Assembly (NCBI RefSeq): GCF_020283565.1
Contig: NC_060059.1
Location: 11,973,501 to 12,037,500, forward strand
Length of the DNA: 64,000 nucleotides
Source of the DNA: Trifolium pratense
Lineage: Eukaryota; Streptophyta; Magnoliopsida; Fabales; Fabaceae
Direction: 5' to 3'
In this document: piece by piece, positions 9,120 through 20,515 of the stretch
Layout: every line of letters starts with the position of its first letter
How positions within the stretch are numbered: position 1 is the stretch's first letter
Notes under the pieces: generated by a model
Told to the model about the DNA's origin: nothing
The model's input: the letters and a program-made list of their open reading frames with translations, nothing else
Databases searched by the model: none
Program-made: the position numbers and the translations under genes

Positions 9120-10286
9120 CTAACAAGGCATAGTTTCAGCATTAGTCCCACACGAGCGAAGAGTATCCGAGTATGCGATAAAACGGGTGTTAGATCCACA
9201 AATGTGTTGGCATATTTCTTCAACCTTCATAGATTTCTCATTGTCTAAACCACAACTATAAACATTTTCCTCCGTTGCAAAAACTAACAGATCACCGTTC
9301 ATAATGGTAAACCCGGTAACATTAGGATTTTCCTCCTTCAATTCCAATGCTTCCACTCTCACTTCCAAAAGCTTTTCCCATGAACTTGACTTATAATCTT
9401 TTAAAATCCAAATTGTAAAACCAGAATCTCTTAATTTCACCAAACAAATGGAACTATTGGAACTTGTCACTTTACCCTAATTGAATATGTTCATGTTACA
9501 CATGTTATGACAATCTTTTATCGCCTCTGTTGGCAACTTAAGCAAAGTTGATGTGTCATTTTCCAGATTATAAGACATTATATATGGATCATAAAAAGCA
9601 CTTGATTTCGTAAAGTAAAAAGCACTATCCGAGATAACATGAATGGCTTTGTTATGAAACACAGCCATGTCAAATTTCATGTTTCTTCCACCGGGGGAAA
9701 ATCTATTTGCCATTGTTTTCCATGCGCCTTCTTTTCCATGATAAACATTGCATATGTAAGTTGGTGACCATTCCTTGAAATTTGTCTCTTTAAACAAAAA
9801 CACCGAGTAATCATCTAGGTTGCTACGGGAGCAGTCTAACATGATATTAATATTTGCAAAATTATCGTTTATTTGAAGTGACTCTGGGATAGGAATCGAA
9901 GACCGAGACTTTGTGATTGGGTTACAAATGAACAAGTCAAGTGAATCATCATTAATGGTGCGGCAAAGAACCAAACCATTACAAGAAGCTAAGACAGAAA
10001 CTGAATTTGATAGGAATGTAAGAACATTATTAGGAACACCAGAAGATTGTTTCTCTTTAGGTAAAGAATGTAACTCAACTCTTTTTTCGAACTTTTGCCT
10101 TGTTTTCTCGGGTTGAATGAAGAAACATGTGTCATCCTTCCGCAACAAATTACGAGTTTGCTTTGTTTTAAAAGTGGTTTCTTGTGAAAATTTAGAGAAT
10201 GTCTCACAAGTTGAATTGAACTTACAAATACTTTTTGCCGGTAGCCATGAGAATATCTCAAAAGCAATGTCATGAGGTACTTCCAT
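9120..10286 (-). pseudogene. F-box protein, copy 1, single nonsense codon
   Basis: This is a 388-codon single-exon frame on the minus strand with an N-terminal F-box (PHDIAFEIFSWLPAKSICKF, residues about 4-35) and an F-box-associated domain, including CNGLVLCRTINDDSLDLF and CNPITKSRSSIPIPES. F-box proteins are substrate receptors of SCF ubiquitin ligases, binding SKP1 through the F-box. Codon 270 is TAG (9477-9479) where the intact copy at 16,878-18,044 has TGG (Trp). Apart from this, the frame is open to the normal TAG at 9120. The truncated product would keep the F-box but lose the last 119 residues. It is head-to-head with B3 copy 2. Confidence 0.85.
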
Positions 10287-11045
10287 GTTGTTGAGAAGGA
10301 AAAAGAAAACAAAGTGAGAACACTAAAAACAGCAAACGTGATTAGAAAGTGTGAAGTGAGGGAAACTATATTTGGTACACTCATATATAGTTGAAATATG
10401 AACCCTAAAATAAATCTCAAACAATATCTACTAAAATATCTTTTAAAAAGATAAGATTTATTAGTTAAAAAGATATGTGATTAATGAAAATAAGGGGATT
10501 TTCAAAAAAAAAAAAAAAAGGCATCTGCATTTATTACGGTAACAAACTTTTTATTGTTTTACTGGAATGGTAACAAACTAAAAGATTTTTTTTTTAGCTT
10601 GTTAAAGCAAGTCAAAATAAATTTATCACATTTAATTAGATCCATTCCTTATCCAAATGTGATACTGTGTGTAAAAAAAATAAAGTTGTGATAATGCGTC
10701 TATATTAAAAAAATGGATAAATAGAAGAAAAAAATTTGTGTCAAAAACTTATTATTTTGATATTCTTGACAGCTAAGTAAATAGATTTTGTTATCTTTTT
10801 AACAGCAAGCACTGCATTTAATGCACAATTAGGGTTTCTTACCCATTATATATATTGATCCTTTTATTCAGAGTAGTTAACACTGAATGTTTGTCGCTCA
10901 AGATACATCATTAAAGTATTAAACCATTAAACCAAATTAGGCAAAATTCAAGATTTCAAGAATCGCAACTTAGTCTTCACATTATTCTTCACATAGTAAG
11001 CTATCCAATACCCATTCCGTTCACGCTCCCATTACACAAGACAAC

Positions 11046-11455
11046 ATGAAAGAAACCAAATTAAGCAAGAACCAAAGTTTCAAGAATCTCAACTTGAAAC
11101 ATAGAAGTTCTCTAGTTTTCAAGATAAAAACCAAAGTCAGTGTCTTCACTCCTGATGAACATGATGCAGCTGATGGTCTAGTTTTGTTGCAAAACCTATT
11201 CCAAAAGAAGGAGGTTATTAGAAAATTCAAAATAACTTTTCGTGGCAAAAAGATTTGTGAAAGAATCTACAACAACAATAGGTCGATCGTTTCTTGCCAT
11301 TGTTAAAAGAAGGTGAAGATGATGAAGAAGGAATATATGTCACTGCATATGACATGCACGGCAAAGTGTTCAACATGAATTTCAAATTAAAGAGTATAGA
11401 CTTAAAGTATAGGAATTTGATGAATCATTGTAGTAAGATTTTCACAAATTATTAA
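11046..11455 (+). pseudogene. B3-domain small protein, copy 2, frameshifted
   Basis: ATG at 11,046 gives 86 codons ending in SCHC-stop at 11,304. The continuation of the B3-like fold lies in another frame from 11,282 (VDRFLPLLKEGEDDEEG, IYVTAYDMHGKVFNMNFKLK) to a stop at 11,453-11,455. The shift, at the AACAATAGGTCGATCG stretch, is shared with copies 3 and 4, so the ancestor amplified here was already broken (or this is an unrecognised splice site). Unlike copy 1, it keeps the middle of the domain and lacks the VW-x-FR end. It is divergently arranged with F-box copy 1, with about 760 bases between starts. Confidence 0.6.
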
Positions 11456-11771
11456 TTACTGAGTTAGTTTTAAGACTTCTTTATTTTTTGTTGCATTCTT
11501 GAAGTGTTCATAACACTACATACAGCTTTGTTTTGTAATTATGTCGATGCAACCGATCAATATATGAATTGAGACTCACAGTATTTTCTTTTATCTTGAT
11601 ATTTTTAGGTCTTTTATTATTTTGCTTATTACTTATTTTTGTTCTTCAATAAGCACTTATAACTTGTCATTAATTAACACGCTTCTTTGGTATTAGTGGA
11701 TAAACAAATTAATAACTAGGAACGGTATACTGATAATTTCTTACCTGTCCTGAATCAACTTATATTACATC

Positions 11772-12080
11772 TAATCCAAAGTATTCTATTTGTTTTCTCT
11801 ACCCAAACTTAAGCAATTGGTTAAACTAACAGCCACATTTTTCTTTCCTAATTAATCTTAGTCCATTAGGGACATTACGGTGTCCCAAAAGTGTCCGAAA
11901 ACACATAATAGGGTAAAACAGGGCTGTCAAAGGGACTTTAAGCGCACTGGCTGCGCTTTAAGCGCGCGGTTGCAGGGGACACACACTGTTGTCTGCACTC
12001 TAGGCGCAGGAACTGCTGCTGTGTTTTCCTGCACAGTTTTCTGATATGTTAGCTAATTAATCCGGTCCAATATCAACACT
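11772..12080 (-). repeat. dispersed repeat R1, copy 2
   Basis: Same landmarks as copy 1. This copy additionally keeps a stretch of about 47 bases (GTCCTGAATCAACTTATATT region, 11,740-11,785) that copies at 3.3 and 35.7 kb have lost by deletion. Confidence 0.6.
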
Positions 12081-12101
12081 ATTCTAGATGCAATGAAGAT
12101 C

Positions 12102-13722
12102 ATGTTAGCCATAACTTTTTTTTTGACTAAATGTTAGCCATAACTTAACAACATAACAAAGGGAAAAAACACTAAACATAAATTGATTCACATGCATCAA
12201 ATAAGTCATTGAGAGAAGCTAATTAATGGGTACTAATTCTCATCAAATATAACAACACTAATCATATCGAGAAAAAAAATAGTTTTTAAACTACCCAAAA
12301 CCCAGTCTAATTCATAACATGGTGAGGATCTAATTTGGTAAGTGAGCTATCTAATCTAAAGGAACTCACCTCTTTTAAATGATGATCAATCTTTGTTTAA
12401 GCTCAAGATTCCGACTTCAAGTCACCAATTCCTTAAGAGTCCTTTAATTCCTTCTATACTCTGATTTGTTGTAAACTTGATTAACGGGAGAAGGTTGAGA
12501 CATGAATAATGTCCAGAAATCTCCATAATTGATTCACCAACTTTAGAATGCTCATAGTTAAATCCAACAACTCTCAAGATTTAGAAGCTACAAGCTGTAC
12601 ACTACCAAGAGACATCATCACCATCCTACAACCTGTTCCGTATATCATTATGCATACATGCATGCAGCCTTTCAATTTTAAACACAAGTTATTCCTTTGT
12701 AAATTATCTATATGAAGCAGCAAAACCACATAGAACTACACACCAAAACCGTGTATCAGAGTAGTAAATAATCCAATATTATTTATCAAAACTGCAAATA
12801 ATCCAATATTATTTTAAAAAGAATAAACTATCTATATGAAGCAGGGTGGTATTACCAATATGAAGCAGCAAAACCACATAGAACTACAGGGTGGTATTAC
12901 CTATTAGAAGTGAACTGAAAAGAATAAACAAAGAACATCAAAGAACTTAAACGCTCTAGTCTCTACCACATTTTCATGAAGCGAAAGTTATATGCACATA
13001 ACAACTATAGAAGTGGTACGAATTTTAGAATGAGAAGAGAACCCCAAAATATCCAAACTTGTGAAATATGAGTAAGAAACAAATAACTAGTTTGTACATG
13101 GAATAAAGAGAGTCCTGTCAAAGTCATTTACACCTGAATATGTACCAACAACAAAAGTAGTGTGAAAAAGTTCAGCAAAATCTCTTCTAACTTGTGGATA
13201 ATCCCAACTACAATAGCCACCACCATCAAGGGACTTGGACAGGAAGCACCCTAATTGTTAATGATCATGCCAAGCACAAAAAAGGTTTACCGAAACCGCA
13301 AAATAATGCATTCAACTAATAACAAATGACTACGTGTTATAATAAGAAAAACACAATGAAAAGACTAATTTTTGATCTATTTACCCAAAACACACACAAA
13401 AACATCATAATTCAGCTACTTAGTTCAACTAGTTGAAATTATTGTGTCTAAACTATGGACAGATATATCATCATTGAAACAAAGTTCACAACCAAAAATC
13501 ACATCATAATTCAACAAAAATTATTTAGGCTATATTTCAATTCAATATAGTTCAACTTGCACTCTTAACCCTAATTTCTTAATTAATCTTCACTCTTAAC
13601 AGATTTTTTACTAATATTAGAAATCACATTTGCAAAAATCACTTAATCAAACACAACAATAACCTAAAATCACCAACATGCAAACACAAATCGCACTTCG
13701 ATATAAGCTCAGAGAAGAACAG

Positions 13723-13791
<69 letters not shown>

Positions 13792-14220
13792 CACTTACAG
13801 TGTGGACTCTTCAGTGTGTAAGAAACGAAAATTGTGCTCAGAAGAAGAAGAAACAAAATCTTGAAGTCCGATTTAGCTCCGATGAAGAAGAAGTAGAAGA
13901 AACGAAATCATCAAGTACGATTTAGCTCCGAATAAGTGATTTTGCGCCGATTCGGTGATTTTGCTGAGAGTTTGCATTTAAGCGATTTTGAGTTGATTTT
14001 GTCGGGAATGTAAAGCGAGTTAAAACATTGCTGGGAAAGTGATTTTGGGAGTGTAAGCGATTTTGGTGGGAATGCGACTTTGTGAGCGGGAAAGTAATTT
14101 CCAGAAAAGCGCTTTTGTGTGTCATTTTCAGAAAGCAAATTTCACTGTCACCAGTCACTACAAAAACACAATAATGTTTAATTGCTTTTGTCTGCGCTTT
14201 TTTATTTCCAGAATTATAGT
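12102..14220. repeat. long non-coding repeat tail, copy 2, with (GA)31
   Basis: Collinear with 3.6-5.7 kb and, inverted, with 40.84-42.98 kb. It includes the micro-LINE footprint at 12,102-12,146, the TATGAAGCAGC internal repeats, and a GA tract of 62 bases at 13,727-13,788, the longest of the three copies. It ends with the CACTACAAAAACACAATAAT motif near 14,156. No gene is supported. Confidence 0.6.
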
Positions 14221-14379
14221 TGACATTATCTTCAAAAAATAAAAAATCTTTATAAAAAACTAGTAATAGATCCGTCGAAACATTACGACAATATTTTTTT
14301 AAATTATATTTTGGTAATCAAAATTGGTTGCAATTCTAAATATTTAAATTTAAAGTAATAATTACATATAATATATTTA

Positions 14380-14725
14380 TATATCAGTTAGAAATTATTT
14401 CGTGTAAAATAGTTTTTTTTTTATTTTTTTTATTAGTGAGAACTTATCACACATATCATAATTATTTTGAAATTTTTATCAGTGATAATTTATCCCGTAT
14501 ATGATAGTTAAAACTTATATATCAGTTTGTACCAAAAAATAATAATTATATATCAGTTAGAATTTACCCCGTGTAAAATGGTTTTTTTTTGAAATTTTTA
14601 TTAGTAAGAACTTGTATCACAAATGATAATTATATTAAATTTTTTATCAGTGATAATTTGTCCCGTATATGATAGTTAAAATTTATATCAGTTAGAATTT
14701 ATCTCGTGTAAAATATAGATTTTAT
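14380..14725. repeat. degenerate tandem repeat, about 145-160-bp unit
   Basis: Two and a bit units start near 14,381, 14,541 and 14,685. Each contains ATATCAGTTAGAA, CGTGTAAAAT, TATTAGTGAGAACTT and TATCAGTGATAATTT. It is AT-rich and non-coding, and does not resemble any other sequence in the window. Confidence 0.6.
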
Positions 14726-15384
14726 TTTTTACTTTTGAAATTTGAATATCATAGTTTGCCTCTAAAAGATAACTCAAGACAACTTGCAAAACAAATAACA
14801 TTGTCACATGCATTTGTTTTCAAAAGTAACTATGTGACTTGTGGCTTAGTTAAAATGCAACTATGTCTTTCAATAAAGTAACATTTGCACTCACAAGATG
14901 AAATATGGCTTAGATGACTTGGTTACTTGACAAATGTTGTGTACTTTTAGTTCGGTTTTGGACATCAATTATCCTTATTTAGGACACATGGCAGCAAATT
15001 AAGTAAGGGTGTTTTTGACTTAACCAGAACAATCAACTTTCTTATATAAATTAGATTAGATTAATAAAAAGTCAAACATGGAATTACAAGAAAATAAAGT
15101 AAATAAAAAAAAGTTCATGTTAACTTTTGCTTCAAGGGCAAGTGTTAAACTATCTAAAAATAGAAATATAACATTTAATGATACAAAAAATTTAATGTTT
15201 AGGAAATTGAATACATCACAAGTTCAATAAATTTTTTTCACATTTATCTTGATGGTCACATGTTAACATTCTAAAATAAAAGATATTAAATTAAAGTCTT
15301 CAATTTTGTCGAAAGAATAAAAAATAAAACGGCTTAAAAATTATAAAATATTAAACACATTAAGTGCCCTTGTCTTGCTTCTAG

Positions 15385-15640
15385 AAAGTATATAAATTAT
15401 AAATAAACTTCACTCTCAGCACAAAACACAACACATAAATCTTTGATTCTGTTTTTTACTCTTCTGTCCAATAATTCAAATTTTTTCTCTCATTGTTTCA
15501 TTCTAAAAAACTGTTGTAAATCCAATTCTTTTGCTATTACAATCATGACAAACTCAAGTGGTTCCAATTCCAATCAATCATCTAAACAGGACTCACGTGT
15601 AGATTCTTACGAGTCCACATTGTTAAGTCCTATAGAATGA
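15385..15640 (+). CDS. short 31-codon gene relict with TATA box
   Basis: TATATAAATT at about 15,390 is followed by a leader and ATG at 15,545 opening 31 codons (MTNSSGSNSNQSSK..., ending LLSPIE) to TGA at 15,638-15,640. The product is Ser/Asn/Gln-rich and I do not recognise it. The leader (TCTGTCCAATAATT to TACAATCATGAC) is conserved, inverted, at about 39,320-39,410 and 47,174-47,265. There the ATG opens only about 11 codons. Fragments of the same promoter lie at about 6,440 and 40,430-40,520. It is probably the 5' end of a once longer, duplicated gene. I am not confident that it is expressed. Confidence 0.3.
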
Positions 15641-15715
15641 ATAACCTGAATAGTCTCGTATCTTCGTTCCTCCCTTCTGTCAATATTAATTGTTCACCTA
15701 AGGTATTAAACTGAA

Positions 15716-16265
15716 TACTTTTATTTTGGTCTTCTTTTTTTTCTATGGTTAATGAAAGTTCTATTTTTTATTGTTGACATTGTTAAACAATTTGACCTAA
15801 GTTGATCCCAATTTTCTCATGAAAATCATTTATTACCCTATAGTTGGTTTTCCGTGACATGGTACGTAGGTGTCAAAAAGTACATCATTTGTGTCATTTA
15901 TTTCTTAAATTTTTCTTTGTTTGGCATCTAATGAATTGAACTTGTGTTCAGGTATCCGATTTACTGGATTCCAGTTGGATCATCAACACTAAAAAATTTA
16001 GAAGTGTCATTTCTAACTTTTCATAATTTGTCAACTCAATTTATAAGTATAATATATCCATCTTTTCAATTTGTTAATATTAATACAGACTATTAAGTTT
16101 ATTAAAGGATGGTTGGCATTAGGAATCTCTATAGTAGGAAGCTGAAATTTTCAATGGACTCGAATTTTTCTTTAATTGGGATTAAATAAATGACTGTATC
16201 TTGACAATTTATTGTGGTTGATTATGATATTTGAGTTTTTTTGACAAAATTTTGATATTTGAGTT
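15716..16265. repeat. repeat block shared with 5.7, 7.7 and 8.1-8.5 kb
   Basis: Contains GTGACATGGTACGTAGG and CCGATTTACTGGATTCCAG, also found at about 5,850, 7,730 and 7,840. The MITE at 8,190 is absent here, which leaves the single GACAATTTA at 16,203-16,211. It is non-coding. Confidence 0.6.
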
Positions 16266-16877
16266 AATTTGACTAAAATTTGTAAAATCTGTGTGCTCTA
16301 CATTTTCCATTATTAATTATCTATGCACATAATTACTGTCTAGAAAAATTCAATATATGACCTTCAGGCATATTTTTAACCTCTTGTACCCCTTTGCAGT
16401 AAGACATTCAAAATTGGCAGTTATATGATTACGCATTTCCAGTGCTTTATTTCGGTTAATATTTTTGTAATTGTGAAGCCAAAGAAAATTTGAAAATAAG
16501 AAGTGATATAATAAAAGACACTAAACAGAAAATCAAGTTTTAAAAAAAAGTTGAATAATATTTTTACATCGGAAGCTGAATAACTATTATCAGGAGAGAT
16601 TATTATATGAAAGAAAATAACTATAATAAATTCAAAATTAATACTCAATACCTTGAATTATATTAAACGAAATAAGATATTACAACTTCTCAAAAATCCC
16701 CTAAAATCTTTCTAAACTTGGCAACATATAATATATAACAACTACAGTTGCAATTCGACCCTCTCATTATTTTCTTGTGAACCAAGCCCTTCTTTAAAGA
16801 GTCATTTCGGTAGGTTTTAAATTGAGTCATTAGAGGAAATGAATAGCAGACCGCGAAGAGCAATGCAACATCATCTC

Positions 16878-18044
16878 CTAACAAGACATAGTTTTAGCAT
16901 TAGTCCCACACGATCGAAGAGTATCCGAGTATGCGATAAAACAAGTGTTAGATCCACAGTTGTGTTGGCATATTTCTTCAACCTTCATAGATTTCTCATT
17001 GTCTAAACCACAACTATAAACATTTTTCTCCGTTGCAAAAACTAAAAGATCACCGTTCATAATGGTAAACCCGGTAACATTAGGATTTTTCTCCTTCAAT
17101 TCCAATGCTTCCACTCTCAATTCCAAAAGCTTTTCCCATGAACTTGACTTATAATCTTTTAAAATCCAAATTGTAAAAATAGAATCTCTTAATTTCACCA
17201 AACAAATGGAACTATTGGAACTTGTGACTTTACCCCAATTGAATATGCTCATGTTACACATGTTATGACAATCTTTTATCGCCTCTGTTGGCAACTTAAG
17301 CAAAGTTGATGTGCCATTTTCCAGATTATAAGACATTATATATGGATCATAAAAAGCACTTGATTTCGTAAAGTAAAAAGCACTATCCGAGATAACATGA
17401 ATGGCTTTGTTATGAAACACAGCCATGTCAAATTTTATGTCTCTTCCACCGGGGAAAAATCTATTTGCCATTGTTTTCCATGCGCCTTCTTTTCCATGAT
17501 AAACATTGCATATGTAAGTTGGTGACCATTCCTTGAAATTTGTCTCTTTAAACAAAAACACCGAGTAATCATCTAGGTTGCTACGGGAGCAGTCTAACAT
17601 GATATTAATATTTGCAAAATTATCGTTTATTTGAAGTGACTCTGGGATAGGAATCGAAGACCGAGACTTTGTGATTGAGTTACAAATGAACAAGTCAAGT
17701 GAATCATCATTAATGGTGCGGCAAAGAACCAAACCATTACAAGAAGCTAAGACAGAAACTGAATTTGATAGGAATGTAAGAACATTATTAGGAACACCAG
17801 AAGATTGTTTCTCTTTAGGTAAAGAATGTAACTCAACTCTTTTTTTGAACTTTTGCCTTGTTTTCTCGGGTTGAATGAAGAAACATGTGTCATCCTTCCG
17901 CAACAAATTACGAGTTTGGTTTGTTTTAAAAGTGGTTTCTTGTGAAAATTTAGAGAATGTCTCACAAGTTGAATTGAACTTACAAATACTTTTTGCCGGT
18001 AGCCATGAGAATATCTCAAAAGCAATGTCATGAGGTACTTCCAT
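16878..18044 (-). CDS. F-box protein with F-box-associated domain, intact copy
   Basis: An uninterrupted 388-codon single-exon gene, ATG at 18,044 and TAG at 16,878. The F-box lies at residues about 4-35 (PHDIAFEIFSWLPAKSICKF). The remaining 350 residues form an F-box-associated region with CNGLVLCRT, FICN-(S/P)-ITKSRSSIPIPES, an SPTYICNVYHGKEGAWKTM strand and a C-terminal VYSCGLDNEKS segment. The expected role is SCF E3 substrate recognition in the cytosol or nucleus. The substrate is unknown. It is the only one of four copies here without a disabling lesion. It lies head-to-head with SAP30BP-like copy A, 476 bases between ATGs, so the two share an intergenic promoter region. A TATATATAG-like box lies at about 18,140. 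Confidence 0.85.
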   Translation of the reverse strand: MEVPHDIAFEIFSWLPAKSICKFNSTCETFSKFSQETTFKTNQTRNLLRKDDTCFFIQPEKTRQKFKKRVELHSLPKEKQSSGVPNNVLTFLSNSVSVLASCNGLVLCRTINDDSLDLFICNSITKSRSSIPIPESLQINDNFANINIMLDCSRSNLDDYSVFLFKETNFKEWSPTYICNVYHGKEGAWKTMANRFFPGGRDIKFDMAVFHNKAIHVISDSAFYFTKSSAFYDPYIMSYNLENGTSTLLKLPTEAIKDCHNMCNMSIFNWGKVTSSNSSICLVKLRDSIFTIWILKDYKSSSWEKLLELRVEALELKEKNPNVTGFTIMNGDLLVFATEKNVYSCGLDNEKSMKVEEICQHNCGSNTCFIAYSDTLRSCGTNAKTMSC

Positions 18045-18520
18045 GTTGTTGAGACGGAAAAAGAAAACAAAGTGAGAACACTAAAAACAACAAGCGTGAT
18101 TAGAAAGTGTGAAGTGAGGGAAACTATATTTGGTACACTCATATATAGTTGAAATATGAACCCTAAAATAAATCTCAAACAATATCTACTAAAATATCTT
18201 TTAAAAAGATAAGATTTATTAGTTAAAAAGATATGTGATTAATGAAAATAAGGAGATTTTCAAAAAATAAAAAATAATAATAATTATATTATATTATTGC
18301 ATCGCGTTCTTTTACTTACCATCTTCAATTCATTGTTCTTCTGGTTCGAATTCGAGTTTCCGCTCCCAATTATTTTCCTGCGTTTTCTCTTATTTTCAAT
18401 TTCTCCAAATTTTCATACAATCAATTTCTCCACTCGTTGAATATCAACACTTGTTTTTCTTCGAATTTCAACTCTACAACAAAATCCTATTCAATAATTT
18501 TCAAAACCCTAGTTCATTCC
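18045..18520. promoter_or_regulatory. divergent intergenic region between F-box copy 2 and SAP30BP-like copy A
   Basis: The left part (to about 18,270) matches the upstream regions of the other F-box copies. From the A-rich stretch at about 18,272 the sequence switches to the SAP30BP-like upstream region (ATTATATTATATTATTGCAT), which is also where copies B and C begin. The leader at 18,355-18,500 is deleted in copy B. Confidence 0.5.
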
Positions 18521-20515
18521 ATGGCATCGAAAAAGAAGCAATCGGAAGGAATCGCTTTATTATCCATGTACAACGATAACAGTGACGACGAAATGGAAGA
18601 CGCCGAAGAAGAAGAAGAAGAGAACGTGATGCGCGAAGAGGAGCAAGATGAGGCCGCTGAACAAGTGGCGGAGGAAGATTTGGCAGCCGATACGGATAGA
18701 ATGACGGTTGCTGATTCCGGCAACGAGGTAGCCGGTGATGGTTTTACTCCGACAGAGAGGAGTTGGACGCCATTGCAGGAGCAACTAAAGGTTGAATTGA
18801 GGAGCAGTAGAAGTGCTACGCTTACGATAATTGATTATGGTCACGATGAAGTAGCAATGTCACCTGAACCTGAGGTACTTTTCTTCTCATTCAGAGCCTT
18901 TTACGATTATACTCTGAAATGTAATGGGTGTTAGTTGGTTTTTGTTGCAGGATGGAGAGATAGATGGTAGTGGTAGAGTCATGTTTGGGGATCAACTTCA
19001 CGTAACCAATGGTAAGTTGAATTTTTGTTTCTCATTGTGATTGTTCATTTTTAACAATTTGTATTATTGCTTAGGAATTGCAGTCTGAAATGGTAATAAT
19101 AAATAGAAGGTTTATATTCAATTTTCACATGTTGCCTTTGCTTTGCTGTGTTTGTTCGATTTCATTACTATCGATTTGTGTATGTTGTCTATGCTATGAA
19201 GCGCGCACATACACTCCTTGGACTAGGCGTGTCCTGGTGTCGGACACGCATCAGTGTCCGACACATATGATCACATTGAATTATGTCATTTTCTTAAATT
19301 ATTATCGTGTCGACGTGTCAGTGGCATGTCCGGTGTCTGTTTATGTGCTTCGTCGTTTCTATGTCTCGTTTACTTCCTAATGTAATGCATTGCTGCAGGT
19401 GATTTGTTGGATAGAACATCATCGGGAACAGTCCAAGTTTTGACACCTAATAATCAAGCTAACACTCCCCAATTTTCCGAGACATTGAAATCTGATGCCT
19501 TGTATAATGACGACATGATTAGGCCTGATGATGCAGAGGTTGAAGGAGAAGCAGATCATGATGAGGATAAACCTGTAGATCCATTGGATAAATTTCTTCC
19601 TCCTCCACCCAAAGTTAAATGCTCAGAAGAGCTACAAGTAAGTTCTGTTAAAATGGTATAATATAAGAATGCCATTTGGTTATGTCATAAAGAACTAGGC
19701 AGTTGCTGAATTAAACTGGTGTGATTTGGTCTTGATCTGCATTCTATATTCTTTACTGCCAATGAATTCATACATTTTCTTAGCAATTAGAGGATTGAAT
19801 TCAACTTTTTTATCTTGTTAACTTTATTTGTTGGTCAGCATCTGTGCATTTCCTAGGCCTCTCTTTCTTAGCATCTACTAATTTACATGATATGGTAAAT
19901 TGGTAATATTTATACCATACAATTCATATAAGTAAAATGCTAATGGATGCCCTTAGTGCATTGGTTAAGAAAATAAATGTTAAAATATTATGTTGGAAAG
20001 TGTGTAATCAAGTTTTTAAAAGTGTAAAAATTGCGTTTTCTAATGTAAAACTCCTATTTTTGCTTCCTTACCTTTTGCCCATTGGAGTTAGGACACTTGT
20101 TACCCTTCATATAATTGACCTCATCATCTGTTGGAATTGAAAAGCACTCGATTGTTGTTGCAATCTGGTAAAGCTTTGTGTTCTATGTAGTGGTCAGGAA
20201 TAGGTAGTTTGTAAATAGAATCTCTTGCTTTTGGTAGTTTAGTTACGTTTAGACTTTTCAAATTTATTTCCTCGTCAATTTTCATCATTGCCTTTAAATT
20301 GATGTCATTGCAGAGAAAAATAAATAAATTTCTGGAGTATAAGAAAGCTGGAAAAAGTTTTAATGCAGAAGTTCGCAACAGGAAGGACTATCGAAACCCT
20401 GACTTTTTACTGCATGCTGTAAGGTACCAGGATATTGATCAAATAGGGTCTTGCTTCAGTAAAGATGTATTTGACCCTCATGGATATGATTCAAGTGACT
20501 TCTATGATCAAATAG
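18521..20515 (+). pseudogene. SAP30BP/HCNGP-like gene, copy A, exons 1-4 only
   Basis: The exons by splice sites and comparison with copy B are 18,521-18,874, 18,951-19,011, 19,399-19,637 and 20,314-20,515, all open and in phase. The N-terminus (MASKKKQSEGIALLSMYNDN) precedes a Glu-rich acidic stretch. Exon 4 carries the start of the HCNGP/SAP30BP homology (FNAEVRNRKDYRNPDFLL, DVFDPHGYDSSDFY). The family is nuclear and, from human SAP30BP, linked to transcriptional repression and pre-mRNA splicing. Intron 4 matches copy B to about 21,072, then changes abruptly into transposase coding sequence. Exons 5-8 are absent. Differences from B are very few (for example Ile for Val late in exon 1), so the duplication is recent. 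Confidence 0.85.
19238..19263. repeat. intron-2 hairpin TGTCGGACAC / GTGTCCGACA
   Basis: A 10-bp perfect stem with a 6-base loop lies in intron 2 of copy A, followed by further GTGTCGACGTGTC motifs. It is conserved in copies B (28,894-28,919) and, with one change, C. It probably marks an old transposon remnant in the intron. Confidence 0.6.

Noticed and set aside
9989..10420. Frame starting MRFILGF upstream of each F-box gene
   Set aside because: It overlaps the F-box leader and coding sequence in another frame, is broken differently in the copies and has no recognisable domain.
16690..16884. Frame overlapping the F-box stop codon (MLGDDVALLFAVCY...)
   Set aside because: Conserved only because the whole 3' flank is duplicated; it starts inside the F-box stop in another frame and has no domain.
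18514..18784. Minus-strand open frames across exon 1 of SAP30BP-like copies (also at 28.2 and 58.9 kb)
   Set aside because: They are antisense shadows of the Glu-rich coding exon; Ser-rich and Phe-rich products arise from the GAA/GAG repeats.
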